From contig UQMF01000023.1 in the NCBI GenBank assembly GCA_900542145.1, forward strand, positions 1 through 33,410: 33,410 nucleotides of DNA, read 5' to 3'. The position numbers and the translations under genes are program-made. Origin of the DNA: an uncultured Oscillospiraceae bacterium. GTDB taxonomy: Bacteria > Bacillota > Clostridia > Oscillospirales > Ruminococcaceae. A model generated the notes under the pieces. The model worked only from the letters and a program-made list of their open reading frames with translations. It was not told the DNA's origin and ran no database searches. Of the stretch, positions 29,245 through 33,410 are shown piece after piece. How positions within the stretch are numbered: the stretch's first letter is position 1; each line of letters opens with the position of its first letter.

Positions 29245-29273
29245 ATTATAGCGCGTAACCAAATATAATGCAA
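29245..29273 (-). promoter_or_regulatory. promoter of the integrase gene
   Basis: Minus strand TTGCAT (29268-29273), 17-bp spacer, TATAAT (29245-29250), in the gap between the excisionase-like gene and int. Confidence 0.65.
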
Positions 29274-29307
29274 TACGATCAGACCGCTTTTTCCTTTTTT
29301 CGGCGCT

Positions 29308-29532
29308 TTACACTGGGGAATTCTCCGATTTTTGTAAACTTTTTTCCTTTAGCTCAATCACAGAGGATTTTGTCACTCTGACGATGCGTCCCAAGTCAAG
29401 CCTTGTGAGCTTTCCCTGCTTTACTAATAGGTATGCGTAGTTACGGCTGACACCGAGCATTTCGCATACTTGTGGTATCGTAACCACATCAGGATATTTC
29501 CTGAACATCTGTCTAACGGATTTTTTCGGCAT
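29308..29532 (-). CDS. excisionase-like small helix-turn-helix protein
   Basis: A 74-aa DNA-binding protein of the MerR-like/excisionase HTH type: VVTIPQVCEMLGVSRNYAYL followed by LVKQGKLTRLDLGRIVRVTK and a basic tail. Such proteins bend att DNA and steer the tyrosine integrase toward excision. The start at 29532 is set by AGGAGG. Located directly upstream of int on the same strand, 117 bases apart. Confidence 0.83.
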   Translation of the reverse strand: MPKKSVRQMFRKYPDVVTIPQVCEMLGVSRNYAYLLVKQGKLTRLDLGRIVRVTKSSVIELKEKSLQKSENSPV

Positions 29533-29604
29533 AACGCTCCTCCTATCTCTCAGGAAGAAGAAAAAGAAAACAAATAGCGTTGATGTTTCATATTCAGTTT
29601 TCAA

Positions 29605-29799
29605 GATACTGAGCCGACCTTATCGGACGGCGTACATCGTCTGTCGGTTATTTTTATGTCCAAAGATTGATGTACTGTTGGCAGCTCCTACTCAGAGAAG
29701 TAGAAGCTCCCGACGGCACATCGACCGTCGTTCAAAACAAGGAGGTGTGTGTGAAGCACCATAGGCAGTACCCGATGAACGGATACTCCCGACAGCGTT
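29605..29799. other. intergenic region with short hairpins
   Basis: No convincing gene. CGACGG/CCGTCG (about 29711-29730) and CTACT/AGTAG form small hairpins. A 23-codon frame from GTG 29751 behind AAGGAGG is noted but not called. Confidence 0.4.
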
Positions 29800-30573
29800 T
29801 CAGCTATCGTCCTGTTCGATAAGGGGCAGGATACCCTCTTTCTTTAACTGGTAATAGATGAATATGCGGCCCTGCTGCGTCCAATATGAATGGACTTTGG
29901 CAGTAGGATCACCATTCTTATCGTAAACAGTGTGTGTCTTTGACTTCATATATCCTCTGTCAGCATACTTCTGATACAGAAGCCATATCTGCCCCTGCTT
30001 ATACTGTATGCCGTGCTCATGAAGCCACTTGTTCAGCCATATCGCAGACTTGCCGTAGTCCTTTGCGATAGTGCTTATGGTCATAAGCCCTTCGGATTGT
30101 AGCACCATATCACAGTAATCGGCTTTCGGTTTCATGACCTCGATTTGCTTTGCCTGAACAGCAGTTGTTTCGATTAGATTATTATTCTGCTGATTTGCAA
30201 GCTCCAGTTTCTGGTCAGCGATCTGTAACGCTCTCGCCATGACAGCATCGGGACTGTTCCATTGCTTTTCAAGGTTCAGGAAATATTCACGGCAACGCTT
30301 GCCGATCTCGGTACGCTGTATCATACAGAGCTGCTTTGCCATATCAATAGTCAGGTTATGGTCAATCTGTTTCTGCGGCATAGCTCTGCCATCTTCACGG
30401 AATACATTTTTGAACACCGTGAAAAAGTCCGTATTTTCACGGAATCCGTAATCACGCATCCGGTCAAACCATAATGCATAGTGTGTTTTGATCTGAAGCA
30501 CTTTGTGAAGCTCCCGTCCGCTTACGGTGCGCAGATCGTTGTTATATCTCACAGCTATTGAAATCTCATTCAT
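29800..30573 (-). CDS. phage-type antirepressor (AntA/AntB + KilAC domains)
   Basis: A 257-aa protein. An N-terminal AntA/AntB-type domain (VSGRELHKVLQIKTHYALWF, then GFRENTDFFTVF and TIDMAKQLCMIQRTEIGKRC) is followed by a coiled middle. The C-terminal KilAC-like DNA-binding domain contains LMTISTIAKDYGKSAIWLNK and GQIWLLYQKYADRGYMKSKT. Antirepressors relieve prophage or element repressors, often upon SOS signals. Start 30573 follows GAGGGTG; an in-frame upstream ATG at 30717 has no such site. Here it probably switches the integrative element between quiet and mobile states. Divergent from the tiny ORFs at 30676. Confidence 0.88.
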   Translation of the reverse strand: MNEISIAVRYNNDLRTVSGRELHKVLQIKTHYALWFDRMRDYGFRENTDFFTVFKNVFREDGRAMPQKQIDHNLTIDMAKQLCMIQRTEIGKRCREYFLNLEKQWNSPDAVMARALQIADQKLELANQQNNNLIETTAVQAKQIEVMKPKADYCDMVLQSEGLMTISTIAKDYGKSAIWLNKWLHEHGIQYKQGQIWLLYQKYADRGYMKSKTHTVYDKNGDPTAKVHSYWTQQGRIFIYYQLKKEGILPLIEQDDS

Positions 30574-30632
30574 ATGTAACACCCTCTCTCTTTCTTGTCG
30601 GTGTTTTTGTGTTTGAAAAGAACCCCTGCTAT

Positions 30633-30660
30633 TGTCGGGAACGGAATCCCGTCCCCGACA
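30633..30660. promoter_or_regulatory. dyad between antirepressor and divergent small ORFs
   Basis: TGTCGGG (30633-30639) and CCCGACA (30654-30660) frame an inner ACGG/CCGT pair. The site lies in the divergent intergenic region, so it may be an operator, or a hairpin in the small-ORF leader. Confidence 0.5.
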
Positions 30661-30675
30661 CAGGAGCGACAGCGT

Positions 30676-30786
30676 ATGGCTGTCTATTTGAAAATAGGAG
30701 AAATGGAACTGTCGCATTCAGAGATGTTTTTGGCAGAACCCAAGCCGTCAGCTCAGGCTCTCCCGACAGCATCTCTGCTGTCTTAG
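30676..30786 (+). CDS. possible 36-aa protein of the integrative element
   Basis: ATG 30676 lies 9 bases after AGGAG. The product MAVYLKIGEMELSHSEMFLA is followed by EPKPSAQALPTASLLS and looks protein-like: a hydrophobic/charged start and a Pro/Ala/Ser tail. It is divergent from the antirepressor. No family recognised. Confidence 0.45.
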   Translation: MAVYLKIGEMELSHSEMFLAEPKPSAQALPTASLLS

Positions 30787-30815
30787 TGAAAGGAGTTTCG
30801 ATATATCATCGAAAA

Positions 30816-30923
30816 ATGAAAGAAAAAAGCGAACCTTCGGAAACGGCACAGCCTGAAAATGGACAAAAAAGCCGCGCCGTTCCCTCAGCTCTATATAACC
30901 TTCAACAAGAAGGAGGATCGTGA
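30816..30923 (+). CDS. possible 35-aa hydrophilic protein
   Basis: ATG 30816 opens a frame MKEKSEPSETAQPENGQKS, then RAVPSALYNLQQEGGS. An AAAGGAG exists at 30789 but is 20 bases away, which weakens the case. It overlaps the next small ORF in another frame, so at most one of the two may be the real product. Confidence 0.3.
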   Translation: MKEKSEPSETAQPENGQKSRAVPSALYNLQQEGGS

Positions 30924-30957
30924 GAAATACTGTGTCCGCTTCGCACCAGCGGAATGA
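30859..30957 (+). CDS. possible 32-aa protein overlapping the preceding small ORF
   Basis: ATG 30859 opens MDKKAAPFPQLYITF, then NKKEDREKYCVRFAPAE. The composition (aromatic strand, charged turn, aromatic strand) is that of a folded beta unit, and reads more natural than the competing frame. No ribosome-binding site is evident; translation could be coupled to the ORF at 30816. Confidence 0.4.
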   Translation: MDKKAAPFPQLYITFNKKEDREKYCVRFAPAE

Positions 30958-31056
30958 ACCCCTTCACCTTACTACCGTGAAAATCGAAAAAGTGGGAAAG
31001 AATTTCATGATTTTTTTGCTTCAAAAAGAAAAAATCGGCATTTTGCACAAAAGCAA

Positions 31057-31488
31057 CTATTTGTTTTCGTGCATGATGATATACTCTTTCAGCTTTTCCT
31101 TTGCAAGCCTGAGCCGATACCTCACCTTATCTTTTGTAATGCCATACTTGCTGGCGAGATACATCAGAGTCACCTTGCTCGTGCCATAAAAATAGTCCTT
31201 AATAAGCTCATATCCCTCCGGAAACTCTGCTTTGAGCATCTCCATTGCGATAGGCAGGAAATCAAGCCGAGCCTGAAACATCGCTTCTTTTTCGGCTGCT
31301 ATTTCGTTTACGGGAAGTGTAGAAGGATCAGCTAGAACTGTTTCGATCTCTTTATAATCCACGGAAAACGCACGGAAGTCAGCTTCTTTTTCCTCAAGCC
31401 ACATTTCCTGGCGTCTGAGCTTGTTATATTCCTTTTCGATATGTTGCGGCACGTCATCTCCAAAGTGTGTATAGAAAAATCTCCCCAT
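31057..31488 (-). CDS. sigma-factor-like / sigma region 4 protein of the element
   Basis: A 143-aa protein. The N-terminal half is charged and helical (EKEYNKLRRQEMWLEEKEAD). The C-terminal 60 residues look like sigma-70 region 4: LMYLASKYGITKDKVRYRLR then LAKEKLKEY, a helix-turn-helix for -35 recognition. Similar proteins occur as regulators in Firmicutes conjugative elements. Start overlaps the stop of the upstream HTH gene by one base (TAATG), so translation is coupled; GGAGG lies 10 bases before. No region 2 is visible, so it may be an anti-termination or accessory regulator rather than a full sigma factor. Confidence 0.7.
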   Translation of the reverse strand: MGRFFYTHFGDDVPQHIEKEYNKLRRQEMWLEEKEADFRAFSVDYKEIETVLADPSTLPVNEIAAEKEAMFQARLDFLPIAMEMLKAEFPEGYELIKDYFYGTSKVTLMYLASKYGITKDKVRYRLRLAKEKLKEYIIMHENK

Positions 31489-31982
31489 TACTTGCCGTCC
31501 TCCATATCAGATGTCAGGTTCGTAAGAGGTTTCATACCGAGCTTCTTCATGCGAGCATTATAAGCTGTAAGGGTATAGCTCTCGTTGTAGGCACAGCCGT
31601 TCAGGTAGTCAGTGAGGATATAGTCAGCCTGGCTCTTGAAGCCGTATGTGCCGGGGATCAGATTATCGCTTTTGAAGAAAAGGTGTCTCTGCCTGAATGG
31701 GTGAAGTCTGAGAGCGATACATACTGCACACAGATACCGCTGCCGTATTGTTCTCTCATTTTTCAGGTAACGGGAGATCGTACACTGGCTTATACCCGTC
31801 ATTCTTGCAAACATATCCTGAGTGATACTGTACTCGTTCAGATAACGTGCAAGTGCATCACCAAAGGTGTCTGCATCCTGAAGAAGCCTATTGTCCGTCC
31901 CAAATATGTAGATGGCATAGCTTTGGGGTTCTTCTATTTCAGTGAACAGCGGAATCCGAGGAATCTGAATAATAGTTTTCAT
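31488..31982 (-). CDS. XRE-type helix-turn-helix regulator
   Basis: A 164-aa protein with a central Cro/C1-type HTH: LNEYSITQDMFARMTGISQC, then TISRYLKNERTIRQRYLCAV. The N-terminal 45 residues are acidic and may mediate dimerisation. The C-terminal part (GFKSQADYILTDYL) is of unknown role. Start 31982 follows a GGACGGAG site; the frame is open further upstream but without one. It forms a two-gene operon with the sigma-like gene and probably regulates the element's transfer or maintenance genes, perhaps through the large dyad in its own leader. Confidence 0.75.
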   Translation of the reverse strand: MKTIIQIPRIPLFTEIEEPQSYAIYIFGTDNRLLQDADTFGDALARYLNEYSITQDMFARMTGISQCTISRYLKNERTIRQRYLCAVCIALRLHPFRQRHLFFKSDNLIPGTYGFKSQADYILTDYLNGCAYNESYTLTAYNARMKKLGMKPLTNLTSDMEDGK

Positions 31983-31988
31983 AAAAAT

Positions 31989-32012
31989 CTCCGTCCTTTC
32001 CGTCGGACGGAG
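31989..32012. promoter_or_regulatory. hairpin at the ribosome-binding site of the XRE gene
   Basis: CTCCGTCC (about 31989-31996) pairs with GGACGGAG (about 32005-32012). In the minus-strand mRNA the copy at 31989-31996 reads GGACGGAG and is the ribosome-binding site of the gene starting at 31982, so the stem would bury it. This suggests translational control. Confidence 0.5.
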
Positions 32013-32105
32013 AAGCGCAAATGAACACAGTAATCCTGTCATTCGGTTCTTGACCGTCCGACAATCAAACATTACTCGTTCATTTGACTGTTCATTATTC
32101 AGTTG

Positions 32106-32155
32106 TCCATACAGTGATCGAGTAACCCTATTGCGCATTAGGTTCACTGTATGGA
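32106..32155. promoter_or_regulatory. large perfect 12-bp dyad in the XRE operon leader
   Basis: TCCATACAGTGA (32106-32117) and TCACTGTATGGA (32144-32155) are perfectly complementary, with AACC/GGTT nested inside. It lies between a probable -10 (TATAAT, minus strand, 32190-32195) and the XRE gene, so it can act as RNA structure or as an operator. Confidence 0.6.
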
Positions 32156-32189
32156 GCAGAGTCCTCATATCGGACTGCTTACTCACATA

Positions 32190-32195
32190 ATTATA
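32190..32195 (-). promoter_or_regulatory. probable -10 element of the XRE/sigma-like operon
   Basis: Minus-strand TATAAT at 32190-32195; no good -35 is visible at 17 bp (TGGCTT only). The resulting leader of about 200 bases is unusually long. Downstream to 32440 there is no ORF; GTGATAC occurs twice near 32281-32300, and ATTATTCC/GGAATAAT forms a hairpin at 32363-32382. Confidence 0.45.
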
Positions 32196-32442
32196 AACCA
32201 AACAGCGCGAAAAAGCCAGATAACAACCGTTTCCGAACGGAATAATCGTTATCGTTCAAAACACCGTATTTCCGCATTTATGTGATACCGCCTTTGTGAT
32301 ACACTCCTTTCTGAGAATGATACTTTTTATCAGTAGACAAGCAATAAAGCATCTGATTATGTATTATTCCAAAAGGAATAATTTTCACAGAACTTTCATT
32401 TTACAAGGCAATATTTCATCATTCTATCACATTTTGGCATAG

Positions 32443-32469
32443 AAAAAACGGTCTGATCTGCTCAGACCG
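32443..32469 (-). terminator. terminator of the radical SAM gene
   Basis: CGGTCTGA (32449-32456) pairs with TCAGACCG (32462-32469); on the minus strand six T residues follow (32443-32448). Confidence 0.88.
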
Positions 32470-32496
32470 CCTTTAAGCTGTATGCTATGGGCATAC

Positions 32497-33410
32497 TTAC
32501 TCAGCATTTGTTACAGCAAAGAAGAAATCCGCAAGGCAATCATTGCAGACTGTCATTTCTTTCTCAAAGTATCCGTTCTCAGCAGATATTTTGCTTAGTT
32601 CAGTACCTGGCAGTGGATTGGCAATAAAAATCATATTTATTGTGTTGTATTTATTAGTTATTTCTTTCGCAAATCTGACAGTGTCTTCAATATTCTCCAT
32701 AGTTTCACCTGGAAAACCTAATACAAAAAAAACTATACATGGTAAGTCATATTTATCACATATTCTGACGGCATTAATAATACTTTCAGTTTTCAAATTC
32801 TTATGTATTATCTTCATACGAACTTGCTCATTTCCTGATTCTGCTGCTATGGATAAGCTAGTTAAGCCGGATTCAATCATAAGCTGTACCATTTCGTCGT
32901 CTATTCTATCCGCTCTCACTCCGTTAGGAGTGTCCCAAGTAATATTTAGTTTAGCTATTTCCTTAAACAAACGTTTTGCTCTTTCAATATCAAGCGTTAA
33001 ATTGTCATCTTCAAAATGAAAATGATTAATTCCATAATCAAAAATACATTTTTTCATTAGTGAAATAACATACTCTATGCTATACGTCCTATGTCTATAT
33101 CCTACTTGACTATGTACGCTACAAAGCAACAATTAAATGGACAGCCTCTACTAGTAAAAATAGGAATTGTTCTTTTATTACTAGGATTATTTCTCCACCT
33201 TGAATAATATTTATTGTTGAATACTTTGTCAAGATTTAGTAAATGGAGAGCAGGAAAAGGCAACGTATCTAGATCTTCAATAAATGGTCTATCATCTGTC
33301 ACAATGATATCGCCATTCTCTTTATATGCTATTCCCTTTATCGATGATAAATTATCTATTTTCTTTTCTTTTTTATTATAGTTACGTAAAAGATCTATAA
33401 AAGTGTATTC
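32497..33410 (-). pseudogene. radical SAM protein (B12-binding-domain type), partial and frameshifted
   Basis: The gene enters from the right edge and ends at 32497. The first part (33410 to about 33125) reads SIKGIAYKENGDII, RPFIEDLDTLPFPALHLL and TSRGCPFNC, as in BchE/Elp3-like radical SAM enzymes with an N-terminal B12-binding domain. The second part (from about 33123) continues SVHSQVGYRHRTYS, GINHFHFEDDNLT, LSIAAESGNEQVR and VFFVLGFPGETMENI. The two parts are in different frames. One extra T in the minus-strand TTT at 33123-33125 would restore CPFNCCFCSVH, the complete CxxxCxxC motif. The codon use is very AT-rich, unlike the core region, so this is probably transferred cargo. Either decayed or a sequencing/assembly error. 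Substrate unknown. Confidence 0.8.

Noticed and set aside
27614..29250. 13-bp repeat CTACTCTATTATA at 27614-27626 and 29238-29250 as att sites
   Set aside because: On the minus strand both contain a TATAAT -10-like element; the right copy overlaps the int promoter, and the interval would hold only the integrase gene without the excisionase.
29751..29822. 23-codon frame from GTG behind AAGGAGG
   Set aside because: Very short, non-ATG, overlaps the end of the antirepressor gene in antisense and has no recognisable content.

Overview
The window looks like a chromosome segment of a Ruminococcus-like gut or rumen Clostridia (Oscillospiraceae); this is inferred from gene style, not from a marker gene. 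Supporting signs are Thr/Gln/Ser-rich linkers behind lipoprotein signal peptides, an intracellular GH43 glycosidase next to an AraC regulator and several sugar-binding lipoproteins, a SpoIIQ-like M23 protein, consensus sigma-A promoters with 17-bp spacers and many GC-rich hairpin terminators. The central part (about 6-27.6 kb) is fairly GC-rich. Both flanks are accessory DNA, and the right edge is clearly AT-rich.

Left flank (1-5.3 kb): a compact mobile module made of a 50-aa ORF, a large serine recombinase, a MobC-like ribbon-helix-helix protein and an unusually small MOBP-type relaxase of 159 aa, with an oriT-like stretch in front of the mob genes. It is bracketed by a 16-bp direct repeat (65-80 and 2806-2821). 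Behind it sits a DUF960 / amidoligase / class II glutamine amidotransferase cluster that looks like a small amide-forming pathway. A consensus promoter then drives a 19-codon ORF, followed by a MITE.

Defence-like operon (6.0-9.65 kb): a strong promoter and three overlapping genes, namely a GHKL (MORC/MutL-like) ATPase and two proteins I cannot assign confidently. This is the best candidate for an undescribed system. It lies between two copies of the same TA-flanked MITE family.

Core region (9.7-27.6 kb): a C-terminally shortened polysaccharide deacetylase, a secreted GH25 lysozyme with a beta-repeat region, a GH43 glycosidase divergent from a sugar-binding lipoprotein, an AraC regulator divergent from two tandem paralogous sugar-binding lipoproteins, pyruvate kinase with a C-terminal PEP-utilizer domain, a Na/Pi cotransporter with a PhoU domain, SpoIIQ-like M23, D-aminoacyl-tRNA deacylase, and a ThiT thiamine transporter followed by a lone ABC ATPase. 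Hairpin-rich repeats lie at 12.5-12.85 kb and 15.97-16.1 kb.

Right flank (27.65 kb to the end): the integrase end of an integrative element. It carries a tyrosine integrase with repeated TTCTACCA motifs at its 3' side, an excisionase-like HTH protein, a KilAC antirepressor, several tiny divergent ORFs, a sigma-like protein and an HTH regulator. The last gene is a partial, frameshifted radical SAM gene whose frameshift falls inside the iron-sulfur-cluster motif. No rRNA, tRNA or CRISPR array was seen.
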